NCBI GenBank assembly: GCA_013339765.2
Contig: JABSTR010000955.1
Location: 248,001 to 312,000 of the forward strand
Direction: 5' to 3'
Source: Haemaphysalis longicornis
Lineage: Eukaryota; Arthropoda; Arachnida; Ixodida; Ixodidae
DNA: 64,000 nucleotides
Shown here: in pieces, positions 11,691 through 22,362 of the stretch
How the letters are laid out: the number at the start of each line of letters is the position of its first letter
How positions within the stretch are numbered: position 1 is the stretch's first letter
Made by a program: the position numbers and the translations under genes
Notes under the pieces: model-generated
What the model was told of the DNA's origin: nothing
Databases searched by the model: none
Seen by the model: the letters and a program-made list of their open reading frames with translations, nothing else

Positions 11691-12035
11691 AGTTTGTCCA
11701 GTGCTCCCTGAAAAAATTCGCCTAGGAGCGTTTCTTTTGATAATCCTTATCTCCAGATAATCTGCTGCCGGTGGTTTTAATCTTCGTATAAAATACGTAG
11801 TTCGATGCGAGTTTTAAAAGCCTCACTTAATTTCGACCGAGGATTATCCGACACTATATTTTAATTTAAAAACTTAATTGTAACGTTAATGTAACGACAC
11901 GTTCCAATTTTCGAAGTGGAACTGGAACGCGTTCCTTTCGGAATAAAGGAACTTGTAACGGGAACTCGTTGCAAAATTGGCAAGGAACGAGGAACGAGCT
12001 TTCGTTCCTATTTTGGAGGAACGTGTACAACACTG

Positions 12036-12590
12036 TGAAAAGGTGAGGTCTGGGTCGGTGTCTTTTTGCATGCGGGTAGGGTAGAAGGGTCACATTATGT
12101 GGTGAGTTGTAGTTGTTGCGCGAGTTCCCATAGAAGTCGAATTTTGCGAGTGGTTCTCAGGTAGCCCCAAGCAAGGTGGGGGGCGGTAAAATCTCCGCAT
12201 ATTACAATCGGGTCCTTCCCAGCAAACGTTAGTGCCTGTTTGAAAAGAGAGGCAAAGCTAGTGTGCGGGTCTTTAGGGGGGCTGTATATGTTGAGGATGT
12301 GCATTTTGGCCTGGGATGGTTTTGGCGGTAGGATGGTGACGATGAGGTGCGGGATTGGTGAGGTAAGGGTATGAGGGGTTGCTACGTGATTGTGGTGGGT
12401 AAAGATGGCGACAAAGGGGTGCAATAGGGATTTATGGGCAGTGTAATTGAGCAGTTTAGGGAGGGTATTTACCTCTTGTAGTGCAATAAGTGATGGAGGG
12501 GAGGGGAGGTATTGAAGAAGTGCTTGGAAATTCATACGCTTTTGTTTGAAGCCGCGGCAGTTCCACTGCCATATAACATGCTGTTTTTTA
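12036..12590 (-). pseudogene. I-type LINE ORF2, endonuclease part (minus strand)
   Basis: This is the N-terminal part of the ORF2 that continues at 9324. It begins with WQWNCRGF (about 12575) and includes PSLIALQEVN, NIYSPPKDPH and VICGDFTAPHLAWGYLRTTRKIRLLWELA, the AP-endonuclease motif containing the catalytic Asp and His. The LAWGY signature is shared with the plus-strand LINE at position 283, so the two belong to the same broad clade. The 5' end of this frame slightly overlaps the end of ORF1. DPDLTF near 12050 runs into the hAT target duplication. At least one frameshift is present around 12090. Confidence 0.8.
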
Positions 12591-14193
12591 TAGATCTGCG
12601 TCGTGATCGATATTGGCTGCTAAGGGCATGTATTCTGGTGAGACAGGTGGGGATGTTGGAGTGAGGGTCATTAAATGCCTGGCCCATTTCAGGCGCTCAC
12701 TGTGTAAGTCCTGTACTGTCTGTTTTATAGCGACTATTTCATCATGTGTTGGCTGTTTGAGTGTAGTGAAAGCATTTTCAAAATCCGTGCGGAGGGACTG
12801 CGTTTCGGGCGCGGGTGGGGTATTAGTAGTTTGGATAAGGGCCTTAGGTATAAGAGGCGGCTCCGCTTGTGATGCATCAGGCAGGGAGGTTGGGGTGGTG
12901 GCTTCGGCTTTCAGAAGGGCATTTTCTCGGGCGAGTCGCTCATTCGCATCGTTGGTTTGGAGGAGTTGGGAACGGAGGTCTTGTATCTCTTTAAGCATGT
13001 TTTGCATTAGAATGTGCCATGAAGGAGGTGGTTGGGAGGTGTTATGAGGAAGTGTGGGTGGGGAGGAGTAGGGAGCAGGCCTGCGGAGCTCACCTGTCCT
13101 CGGACGGCTTGACTGTAGCTGCCGGGTCCCCTTGGTGGTCGATAGGGGTCTTGGAGGGTGGCATTCCGCGGATCTTGGTCATTGGAGACCAGCTGGGCAT
13201 ATGTGGGCGACCGCTTGCGAGGCTGGAACCGTCGGGAGCAGTCCGCACAGCCCGTTGCGTGTGGGCCTTCGCACACGATGCACAGGGGGTTGCACGGATG
13301 GTCATCTGGGGGGGCTCAAAGTGCCGCAGCGGGAGCACCTTGGGGATGGTTGTGCACTGGGACAGACATCTTTTAGGTGTCCGGCTTTCCAGCAAGGGGC
13401 GCACGCTTCGGTCTTGCGCCGTAGGGGTTTGCATCTGTACGTGGTAGATCGATAACGAATCCAGAAGGGGACCTTTGTACCATCAAATAGGATTTGCGCC
13501 ATATTCGATGTGTTTAGGCGTTTCGCCTCTAGGATGCGAAGGTCTGGATTGAAGCTGCAGATGCTGTCCCGCACCTGCTCTGGCGTGTCTCCCGGGATGT
13601 TAAAAACCACCCCGGCAACGGTGTTGTCGGGTGCCGACACATGCGCAGCCACTTCGTAGCACTGCCCCCGAATCGTGAGGGAGCCTGCCGCCGCATACTT
13701 CTTCGCGTGTTCCTCGGATGGGGTGCTGATGAGCATGTAGTTGGCAGTCTGCTGGATGCGGATTTGATCGACGGGGCTTCAGGGTATGCCGTCTTGGTGC
13801 ATGACGGCATCCGCGAGAGAAGCTTGTGCCACTGACCTCAGGTCCAGTCCACCTTGCGGGCGCAGAACGATTTTGATGTCGGTGGCCGGTAGTGGCGAAG
13901 TGGGAGGTTGGCGGGGTGGCGGTCGAGAGCCGGATCTTTTTTTGGGCATTTGCAGCGTCGTGGAAGGCTCGCTGCCTGCGTCGAATTTCCTCCCATCCAG
14001 GTTGGCTGAGTTCCGTGAGGTCAATTTCTTCTCCGGCCACAGTAACCTCCATAGTCGAAGGGTGTTCAAACGGCGCGCCGCGCCTTGCGCGTGCACCTGC
14101 GTTCCTACGCCGGCGACGGGGCCCGGCCCGCGTTCTGGGCCTGAGTAGGCATGGCTCGCTGTGCGGCGTGGCTGCAAGTTCAAAAAGCTGCAA
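12588..14193 (-). pseudogene. I-type LINE ORF1 (nucleic-acid-binding protein), frameshifted
   Basis: ORF1 proteins of I-type LINEs coat the RNA. Here the minus strand starts MEVTVAGEEIDLTELSQPGW (about 14054; upstream in-frame sequence exists). It shifts near 13935 and near 13760, then shows a domain with GVVFNIPGDTPEQVRDSIC and FWIRYRSTTYRCKP. A row of three zinc-knuckle-like clusters follows (CAPCWKAGHLKDVCP, CSRCG, CIVCEGPHATGCADC). After further shifts the C-terminus (12588-13007) is predicted to be a coiled coil (MLKEIQDLRSQLLQTNDANE) and stops just before ORF2 begins. Two or three single-base shifts and no large deletion mean the copy is not extremely old. Confidence 0.75.
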
Positions 14194-14399
14194 CTGACCG
14201 TTGAATGGTCCGATTTTCCTGAAGTTGGTGTCTGGGCGATCCGTAGAGCTTTACGGACGCGGCGGTGCAGGGCTGGTGAGCAGTGGGGCACTTTAAGCGA
14301 TGAAACTGGCGTTCAAATACAGAGCCGACGTGAAGGCCCCAGTTCAACGTTTATAGAACCAGCCGGGAGGAGATATTGTTCTGGAAAAGCTCGCTGCAC

Positions 14400-14815
14400 T
14401 ATTTTAGTAATGCTTAAGGAATTAAAGTGCTCACAGCCGGAGAAAACGCCAACATTATTCTGATTCATAAGAAGGGACACCCCAAAGACCTCAAGAATTA
14501 GATTTATCAGCCTACCGTCCGTTGTTTACAAGCTGTTGACCAAAGTTACAGCTAGCCGCTTAGGTGACAACCTTGATTCCCGTCAGCCCAGAGAGCAGGC
14601 TGTGTTTAGGAAAGGGTACTCAACCATGGATCACATCCATGCCGTCAACCAAGTAATAGCAACATCCGCCTAGTACACTAAACCCCTTTACGCGGCATTT
14701 ATAGATAACGTGAAAGCGTGTGATTCTGTACTCCCCGCAGCCGTTTTAGAAGCACTTAAAGACCAGGGACTGGAGGAAATTTACACAAGACTTCTGGAAG
14801 ACACATAAGGGATGC
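14400..14815 (+). pseudogene. RT fragment of an RTE-like LINE
   Basis: Conceptual reading gives LIHKKG, a PISL-like block, VYKLLTKVTASRLGDNLD, QPREQAVFRKGYSTMDHIHAVNQVIA, a palm-like PLYAAFIDNVKACDSV (consensus FVDYEKAFDSV), and EALKDQGLEEIYTRLLED. It contains several stops and at least one frameshift, so it is a decayed fragment without catalytic YxDD. RTE-type assignment is from the QPREQAGFR...DHI pattern and is an inference. Confidence 0.65.
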
Positions 14816-15723
14816 ACGGGCAGGATAACCCCCCACAAGCAACGCGATAAATTTCCGATCCGTAAGGGAGTAGGACAGACAGATACCATCTCCCTAAAGA
14901 CTGACTTTATACGCACGATGTCGTGAAGTCTGGCGGAAGCCACTATAGGCCTCCTGCGCTGCCCAGGGGGCGCTGCGCAAGCGGCTTCCGGTCGGTACTT
15001 CCGGGTAGTGCAAAGCTGCGCGGGTCCCATAGGATCGCGTGTTGACAGAAGCAAAATGAGCTAGCAGCAGTGACTCTGAAGATGATCCGGGATCATCGGA
15101 TTTTAGTTCGGACAACGAAAACGTTATACTTTCACAGTTATGTTTTTTTTTCTTGAGCCACAATGCGGCGGAAATTGTCCATATATGTGTGGTTCAATAG
15201 CCCATTTCTTTCTCGTTTTACTTATATTAATTGTGTTTATGTGTATGGCAAACTTGTACAATACGTAGATAAAACTGCCACCTTGTCGAACAAGGCAATT
15301 TCTACTGGGCAGGAAAGAAAAAAGTGTAATTCGTATACTTTTTGCGCTAGGGCATTGAAACATTCCTGTAATGTATATTTTGTATATCTCGTAATATATA
15401 TTTTGTATATTTCGTAAATATATATGTATATTTTGTAACTATTTGTATATTTCAGAATATTTTTCATTTTTACTCCTTTTATGTAGTGAACACATCAGTA
15501 CAAATTTTCTATGAAATCTTCAATAAATATTGTCTTTTAAGATTTAAGATGCGGACGCTTTTCCGTCTAAGAAATGCAATTGCTAGACGTGAGATATTGT
15601 GGAAACTTGGGGGATGCTTACTGCACGAGCGCAAAACAACGAATAGTCACCTAAGCTGCTTGGAATGCTAAAACTAAATAAAAGTGTAAACTGGTTATAC
15701 ATTATATACCTTATACTTCCAAG
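14816..15723. other. No recognised gene; AT-rich tract
   Basis: No supported gene is present. About 14930-15010 is GC-rich. Near 15063-15120 an acidic Ser/Asp/Glu-rich reading with stops is visible (see findings). From 15160 to 15480 the sequence is strongly AT-rich, with repeated TATATTTTGTATAT-type motifs. Confidence 0.5.
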
Positions 15724-15730
15724 GCTAGAA

Positions 15731-15822
15731 GCGCTCGGCTGTGGCCTAGTGGTTTGGAGCGCTAGGTATGTCATCGCAAGTGTTTTGCAAGTTACAAGTT
15801 CGAATCCCCGTGGGTACGTGCT
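15731..15822 (+). repeat. tRNA-derived SINE head (tRNA-like)
   Basis: TGGCCTAGTGG (A-box-like) and AGTTCGAATCC (B-box-like) are spaced as in an internal RNA polymerase III promoter, with a terminal T run at 15822. The arms do not form a clean cloverleaf, so a tRNA-derived SINE head is more likely than a working tRNA gene. Confidence 0.45.
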
Positions 15823-15830
15823 TTTTTTTT

Positions 15831-16511
15831 AAAGACGATAGTCTTTCTTGGGCTACTTAAACCCAGAAATTTTGGTCTGTCTGTGTGTCTGTCTGTCCGT
15901 CTGTCTGTCTGTGACTCCATTCAGCCACCCGGCGAAAGTAAAATTAATATTGCGCAATAGTCTTATATACTCACAGCCTCGTGTAAACGTCTAAGCCCGG
16001 TTTATAAGTTCATACTTGTCAACTTTGTTGAACAAGAACAAGACATTATGCAAATATAAGACAGGGAATTAGTACACACGGGATATTTACAGTGTTCCTT
16101 TATTAAAAAAATCATGGATGCTTGGTTTTTCGATAGCAAATGATATTCAATCTCTACTGCAGGAAACCGCCGCCTCCTGGCGGCATATGAAAAATCACGC
16201 GGTACAGCGACGAAAGGTTCCACTAGCTAGGTTCCACGTTCTGCTTGGAACGCACGTGGAGCATGGCCACGCGGCTCTATAAACCTTCTAGTCGGCCGCA
16301 TCCATTCACGCGTGTCTCCGCCGTACTGAAGCGCTGGCATCGAGGAACCCGGCCTGTAGCAGTGGAACGCGGTAAATTCAAATCGCCTTGCGCAAACCTT
16401 TAGTGTGTTTACCTTGGAATGAGCGCGTAGGTACAGGAACAGCATGAGGGGTGAGCGGGAAAGCAAAAGGGGGCATTTCCTTGGCAAATGTCTACAAAGA
16501 CTATCGTCTTT
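15831..16511. repeat. Inverted pair of a 16-bp palindromic motif (possible MITE)
   Basis: AAAGACGATAGTCTTT at 15831-15846 and its exact inverse at 16496-16511 bracket 650 bp with no coding sequence. A (GTCT)n tract follows the left copy. No target duplication was found. Confidence 0.4.
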
Positions 16512-16524
16512 TGACGACATTTGC
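16484..16524. repeat. Hairpin with two stacked stems
   Basis: GCAAATGTC-TAC-AAAGAC, loop TATC, then GTCTTT-TGAC-GACATTTGC. The two perfect stem blocks of 9 and 6 bp are separated by a small internal loop. Confidence 0.6.
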
Positions 16525-17267
16525 AACGAAAGGAGCAGATACGCGGCCAATTTTTTTTAAAGTTAACTTTTTAGTTTTCCGCCGATGTTTTCTATACCGA
16601 GTTCACCTTTTTTTGGGCCGCAACGTTCATTGCTCCACGAACTAGTTCACAGAACGCGCGCAGGCTGGCACTGGCGCGCTAGCGAGTTCTCGTTGGCGTG
16701 CTGTTGCCATAAGCCCGACTGTTTGCGGGCAGTGGGCACAGGCCAGAATCAACAGACCCTTGGCCTGGTGCGAACACGCTTTTTACGATACAGGCATGAG
16801 TGAGGCAAGCTCCAAATATGGGGGAAAAGCGCATGGCATTTGAGCGTCTACGGGGACGCGGAGGGCGTTCATGCACTGCGTAGGCCTCGGCTAGTGAATG
16901 CTACGATTCCAAGCCGTCATGGGAGGCTTATCTTATGCATTTTACAGCCGACAACATGGCAGAAGCGCGGTACGATGATTACTGAGATATTGAGAATGCC
17001 CATCCAACAACGCCATCAGTTGTGTTTTACAGAACCGAAACCGAAACTTGTTTGATTGCTAACCTTGGGTATCGTCCAATCACGGTGCCCCCTCCTCACA
17101 AAGTCACAGCCTTAGTTGGTGCGGCCGCCGCAAACCGCCGCATGGTAGTTTTTTCTTCTTTCGCGCTTTGTAAATAATTACCGATTTGTCAACCGGATAA
17201 ACGATGAAAGTGTGCTAATTTGAGCCAGTCTACGCAGTGCAAGCAAAACGGGAGCTTGACAAATACA

Positions 17268-17297
17268 CTTCAGTGTCCCTTTAAACAGACACTGAAG
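17268..17297. repeat. Hairpin, 10-bp perfect stem
   Basis: CTTCAGTGTC, a 10-nt loop containing CCTTTAAACA, then GACACTGAAG. It may be a terminal fragment of a MITE. Confidence 0.5.
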
Positions 17298-17482
17298 ACA
17301 AAACCGAAGTTGGTCTTATAGATTGGCATCCCCAGAGAACGAATAATTACACCAGTCTCTGGGGCAATACTTTAAAATAATCTCGTAAATCATCAAAAAA
17401 TGAAGCTCTCAGTCGCCCAGCAGCGATGACGTAAATAGCGACTGAGCGGATGTGCCAAGAGTCACGTGACGAGCAAGAGAAC

Positions 17483-17539
17483 GAGTAGCGCGCACACAAA
17501 CTTTCAAACAAACACAAAATGTTTGTGTGCGCGCTACTC
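17483..17539. repeat. Hairpin, 19-bp perfect stem and 19-nt loop
   Basis: GAGTAGCGCGCACACAAAC at 17483-17501 is exactly complementary to 17521-17539. A GC-rich perfect stem of this length is unlikely by chance. Confidence 0.75.
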
Positions 17540-19521
17540 TTCTTTCGAGCCGTAAATAACTATGCAGGCATGCATGTAAGCTTTCATCCGGAAACTCGAA
17601 AAATACATTCGCGCAAATGCACACGTACTGCCGTTTAGGTGCTCGTACACGTAGTACATCCGTTTTTACACCATAGGCATTGGGCGCTGTTACAAGTTAA
17701 ACTAACAGATGGCGCCTCAAAGCCAAACGCATCGAAGCTGCTAAAACCCGGCTATGCATGACGAGAATGCGAAGCCAAATAGCGCCTCTGACGTCGTACG
17801 TCGTTCTCGCTGCGATTGCGCTGTCCGCGAGTCGTTTTGCAGGTAAAGTAAAAGGCCGCGCGGCGATTGACGCACAAAGAGCGGTAGTACAGTGAACTAT
17901 AGCGGTAGGTATACGGACTTGTAGGACGGGGAAGTTCCGTCGTATGCGCCGAGAGCGCAACCAGTGGCTCCTTCGTCCCGATGGTTCGCTTGTTAAGTTT
18001 TAGTTTTCCCGCTAGACGACGCCGTTGTCTCAGTCGCTTGCGGCCTCCGTTTGCGTCATACGAAAAGTCATGAAATGGCGCGAGGTATGAAATGCGGTTT
18101 TCAATTGGTAGCCTCTCGGCAATAAAGCATCTTTCGCCGCTGAATGAGCGCTGAGAGGGCTAGGGGACAGTTGATCTTTCGTCTGAGCCCAACGCGCTTG
18201 TTGCCTCCAGGGTCCGTTTAAATGCAAGGCGTGGATACATTCGATGGGTCAGTACATCCACGAATGGATCGGAATCCCCGCGGCACATTTCGAAGGGCAG
18301 AGACACGTGCTCCCTGCGTGTCTTCATGACAACTCAGCTCGCATGTCGCCGCCCTTCTGCCGTTCGCGCGCGGCAAGCTGCCAGGCGGTGCGCAGGTATC
18401 AGGGTGGTGATGTTTGCTTCGCCGGTTCACTCACGTCACAGCTTATGGTGCCCACCGAGGCTTCTTGAAAAGCTGTCACTTGGTTGGCTGGTTCAGTTGG
18501 TTCCGGGCAGGGAGCGGGGGGGCGGACAGGAATGATCTCTATTCGGCACGGACGGGACAGTAGGGTGTGGCTGTGCGTGTCCTGTGAACTTGAGTTGCTC
18601 CGCACACAAAATATTTGTTCTGGAATCTTTTAAAACGTCGCGCGCAAGGACTTGGTTGCACAAAATGAACACCTCCGCATGTTTCGTACACCATGGCTAG
18701 CGTTGATGTACCCGAAACAATTGAACACTGTGTTATCATCAGTTGCAGCAATGACATAGTGTCTTGGTACGTCCTCAAAAGAACTCTCGAGGAGAATGGA
18801 GTTTACAACCTGTAGCGTGAAATATCTTTCTTCACCGGCAGACGGTGACGTGCCTTATGATTGATTTTTCTAATCACATTGCATAGCGTATTCAAAACAC
18901 GTATGTTGGGTACACGGTAATGCAATGGATTCTTACACATCACACCTCTGTCAAATGATCAATTGATCAACAGTATGACGGATCGTTCACACTGACAACC
19001 TCTGCTTTCAAGGGTGCCCGTTAAACCTGTGTGCATGAATTTCTTATTAGGTCCAGTGCAGCTTTTGTCTTCTCATCTTACATTGAACCCGTCCTTTGTG
19101 TACATAGTTGTAAACATCCTCACCCTACAGTGACTTGTAGTGTAGTGAATACCATGTCTGGTGAATGGTGGTACATTCGCTGAAGGGGCCTTGGTAGTTC
19201 GCCCAGCACTTGGTGCCCATCTTGTGGTGACCACACATGGCTACGCGTTAGCTAATGTTTCGAGGCGTGATGGTGCGGCTGTCTGCACGGGGCGAGGCCA
19301 GGGTGGGGTATTGATGTGGGCCGGGAACCTAGTAAGAATCGCGCTGTGAATAAGTTTAAGTGAACAATTTGCTTCAGTTGTAGAATCTGTCTTGGAATGT
19401 CCTCCAGTAACGTAGATTGCGGCTCGGGATCGGAGCTAGGAGATGCGCGGACAGACTGGATTAGAATAGCTGTTGCTGTGGTCCTCGTTGACAGACGTGT
19501 CTCCTTCGTGCAATTGCGCAG

Positions 19522-20340
19522 GTGGGCAGCGCCGTGCCACGACCAACTTTCCCGACTTCGGCTCCTTCTCTGAGTACCAGTGCGTGCGCGCGGAGCGCGC
19601 CTACCGCGTGCCGCAGGCCATCCCCGAGGTGGTGGCACTGCTGGTGAGCGGCCTGACGGCGGCCATCGGGCTGGACCAGCAGGGCCGCATCCGCGCGGGC
19701 GAGACGGTGCTGGTGACGGCGGCGGCCGGCGGCCTCGGCCACCTGGCCGTGCAGTACGCGCGCGCCGCCGGCTGCCGCGTGGTGGCCACCTGCTCGTCGG
19801 AACAGAAGGAGGCCTACCTGCGCGGTCTGGGCTGCGAAAAGGTCATCAATTACCGCTCTCACGACCTGGACGCCGAGCTGAGCAAGGCGTACCCCGAGGG
19901 CGTCGACGTCGTCTGGGAGACGGTGGGTGGCGACACCTTCGAGGTGCTGCTCAAGAAGCTGCGGCCGCGGGGCCGCCTCGTCGTCGTCGGCGCCATCAAG
20001 GGCTACACTCAGAGCGACAAGGGACCCTTCCCCGAAGTGAACCTGCGCAACCTGCCGTACAGGCTGCTCTCGCGCTCGGCCACGCTCGCAGGCTTCTTGC
20101 TGCCGCACTACTCGGACCTGTACCCGGAAGTACATCGCCAAGCTGTACATGATGCTGCAGGACGGCACCCTCGTGCCAGGGTCGACCTCGGGCTACACGC
20201 CGAGGGCGGCGAACTGAATGGGGCTCGAAGGCTGCATCCGGGTGTAGAGTAACCTCCACTCAGGCAAAAGTATCGGCAAGGTTGTTGTGAAGTTGACTAG
20301 GCTCCTTCAGACAATCGTATTCCAGGATGATACGGGGTGA
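19522..20340 (+). CDS. ZADH2: Zinc-binding (MDR) dehydrogenase, PTGR3/ZADH2-like, 3'-terminal exon
   Basis: This is the C-terminal two-thirds of a medium-chain dehydrogenase/reductase. The acceptor AG at 19520-19521 opens the exon, followed by FGSFSEYQCV, the nucleotide-binding block VTAAAGGLGHLAVQYARAAG, CSSEQKEAYLRGLGCEKVINY, EGVDVVWETVGG, GRLVVVGAIKGYT and LAGFLLPHYSDLYPE. That order matches prostaglandin reductase 3 / ZADH2, which reduces alkenal-type or 15-keto-prostaglandin substrates with NADPH. From about 20130 the protein stays recognisable (YIAKLYMMLQDGTLVP, VDLGLHAEGGELNG, SGKSIGKVVVKL) but only by changing frame four or five times, ending at TGA 20338-20340. An AATAAA follows 25 bases later. 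Codons are very GC-rich, unlike the flanking DNA. The N-terminal GroES-like domain must lie in upstream exons not seen here. It is a real gene with consensus errors, or a recent pseudogene. Confidence 0.75.
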
Positions 20341-20364
20341 ATTTTCAGGGACACTTCTTGTGTG

Positions 20365-20370
20365 AATAAA
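20365..20370 (+). promoter_or_regulatory. Polyadenylation signal of the dehydrogenase gene
   Basis: AATAAA lies 25 bases after the inferred stop codon of the dehydrogenase, followed by a G/T-containing stretch (GTGTTT), as expected for a short 3' UTR. Confidence 0.6.
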
Positions 20371-20621
20371 CACGTGTTTCCCAGATTTGATCTTCCACTC
20401 ACCGGACCAACTGCACCCATAGGTGTGTTCATGAATGCCGTCATGGCTACTCTCACCGTCTCATGTTTACTCTGCGGGACACCTTGGCCTCACAGCCAAG
20501 AAAATGCTGCATATCTCAAGTGGTCGCAGGTTTGGGCTTGGATGCACCGATCTTCGCCTAAAATTTGCAGCGAGCGTGGTACCCTCTGGGATTTTGCTTC
20601 GCAAAAAGTTGTTACTCAAGA
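20371..20621. other. Downstream flank of the dehydrogenase gene
   Basis: No gene or repeat recognised between the polyadenylation signal and the next SINE. Confidence 0.4.
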
Positions 20622-20845
20622 CCCGCCGCGGTGGCTCAGTGGCTAAGGCGTTGTGCTGCTGAGCACGGGGACGCGGGCTCGATTCCCGGCCGCGGCGGCC
20701 GCTTTTCTGATGGAGGCGAAAGCAAAAATGCCCGTGTGAACGAGATTTCGACGCACGCTAGACATTCCGAGGTGGTCAAAATTAATCCGGAGCCCTCCAC
20801 TACGGCGCGCCTCATCGCCTGCGTTGCGTCGGCGCGTTAAACTCT

Positions 20846-20901
<56 letters not shown>
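20622..20901 (+). repeat. tRNA-derived SINE, Ruka-like, full length
   Basis: It starts CCCGCCGCGGTGGCTCAGTG with an A box (GTGGCTCAGTGGCTAAGG) and B box (GGCTCGATTCCC), the latter followed by CGGCCGCGGCGGCCGC. The body carries GGTGGTCAAAATTAATCCGG and CCCTCCACTACGGCG, ending in a (CAAT)n tail. The same unit occurs inverted at 22363-22580 and 63453-63668 and truncated at 20932. The name Ruka (a tick SINE) is from memory of the A-box head and the AATCCGGAG body. Confidence 0.85.
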
Positions 20902-20931
20902 GTCGCTACAGAACCGGCCGTGCCATTAGGT

Positions 20932-21019
20932 GGTCAAAATTAATCCGGAGCCCTCCACTACGGCGCACCTCATCGCCTGCGTTGCGTCGGTGCGTTAAAC
21001 TCTACAATCAATCAATCAA
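20932..21019 (+). repeat. SINE fragment (5'-truncated), same family
   Basis: This repeats the 3' part of the adjacent SINE from GGTGGTCAAAATTAATCCGG to a short (AATC)n tail, without the tRNA head. It could be a 5'-truncated insertion or a local duplication of the neighbour's 3' end. Confidence 0.8.
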
Positions 21020-22347
21020 AGTCGTTACAGAAGAATCGGCAGTGCCATTGAGGCACATACAGCGCAGTCTGTAACGTTCGACATAAGTACAAGGCGGAGG
21101 ATGAAAAAAAAGGGCGTTCCCGTACAGGGTGGAGACACCCTTTGAACGGTCCCGTGCCGTCGCTATTGGGGCAAAGTGCTCAACACATCTGTTTTCATTT
21201 CCCACTAGACCCAGCAATGCGAAATAGATAAGATGAATCAAACTTCGCGAGCAAACAGTCTCGCGGCGAAAATTGTAGCGCGGTCTTGCTACAAGTTTGC
21301 TGCGACGGCCAGCGAGTGACCCAAAATGACGGTGCCAACGTAAACGTGTCTCCACCCTTGCGGCGGAATCGCGTGATTCGAGGCACCCTAGCAAAGAAAG
21401 GAGTGGAGTGACTACACAACTTTGAAAGCACTGATAAGCAGAGCGCAGAAATAGAGGGGGATAGAGCGCCATGAAGGGAAGAGACTTTGATCGAGCGTGC
21501 GAGGAAAGCGGGTGTTGGGTCATCGTCGTACATGTTTTCGTCTTCGTCGGCGGCTCGACGGGAGCTTCTCGCGGTTGGCTCGTTGGCGTAGTGAGCCTGC
21601 TGCATGAGGCCGTCGAAGCTTAATTCCCGCTCGCGAGTACCCGCCTGCTTGCTTGCGTCTGTTCAGCAAGTGGTCTGGCCCGCCTGGGGACCTTTGCACA
21701 TCAAGCAGCGTCAAAAGGGGTTCAGAATACCGAAAGGTCGGGACGAGGCGGCGAAGCAGTGTAAAATATGGAGAAAACACCGGTTTAAACGCGCCAGGGT
21801 CCGTCGTATGAAGCGGACCCAGTGCAGCCGAGCGTCATATCATCGGGGTTTTTAATGCATCGTTTCTATGGGGAGTTTGCCGGGACCGCGGTGACCCGTC
21901 GTAAGAACCGGGTCATCGGAAGTCCGGGGGATGTATCAGCGGAGTTCCACTGTACTTGTTTTAGCGATTTGTGTTCGCGATCCCTGCAAAGTAATTGTAG
22001 TTTACATTCTCATTTCTTGCATATTTGTCGCTCGAAGCTATTTATAGGCGTAGTTATTGCCGTTCGGTGTTTACGAAGCCCGCAATTTACGACGCTTTTT
22101 CACGGCCCCGAGAAAGTCGTATAATTGGGGTTCTACCGTAAATTCGGTCACAGCGAAACCACACCATAGCTACAGGTTCCTTTGTGTTTACTCGTTCAAG
22201 GACCCCTGGAGTGACGTTTCTGCTGCTGTTCCTATCTAGCTTGAAAAGCTCCTGGAGAGACATTTTGGCCGGCGTATTGCTGCTTTATGCGTGTATATGG
22301 GGGGATGGCGTACACGCACAGACAGGTTTTCCGCGATCACCGTTGAC
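21020..22347. other. No recognised gene
   Basis: Minus-strand sequence from 21605 to 21195 is open for 136 codons and starts ATGCAGCAG, but I see no family match or good splice sites. The rest is without recognisable features. Confidence 0.35.
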
Positions 22348-22362
22348 CAGTGTTGCGGAATG
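22348..22362 (+). mobile_element. Left end of a hAT-like element (fragment)
   Basis: CAGTGTTGCGGAATG resembles the CAGTGTTG start of the hAT-like element at 9325. GGAATG-type motifs continue after the SINE (22585-22740), resembling hAT subterminal repeats. No matching CAACACTG end was found downstream. Confidence 0.4.

Larger units (their letters stand above)
9325..12035. mobile_element. hAT-like DNA transposon, 2711 bp, with 8-bp TSD
   Basis: The ends are CAGTGTTGTAC and its exact inverse GTACAACACTG. They are flanked by the 8-bp duplication TGAAAAGG at 9317-9324 and 12036-12043. Removing the insert and one duplication restores the endonuclease frame (DPDLTF followed by the SNHYI region) of the minus-strand LINE. 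Subterminal GGAACG repeats lie at both ends. An 8-bp target site and a CAG-start terminal repeat are hAT hallmarks. No transposase was recognised inside, so it appears non-autonomous. Inside are two oppositely oriented minisatellites. Confidence 0.85.
16526..19521. other. Non-coding stretch (probable intron or intergenic) with hairpins
   Basis: No convincing coding sequence. Two perfect hairpins are described separately (17268-17297, 17483-17539). The part nearest 19521 is probably intron of the dehydrogenase gene, ending in a CA-rich acceptor TTGCGCAG. Confidence 0.45.

Noticed and set aside
15731..15822. Functional tRNA gene
   Set aside because: A and B boxes are present but the acceptor and anticodon arms do not pair cleanly, so it is treated as a SINE head.
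21195..21605. 136-codon open frame on the minus strand starting ATGCAGCAG
   Set aside because: No family match, poor Kozak context and no clear splice donor; composition of the second half looks non-coding.
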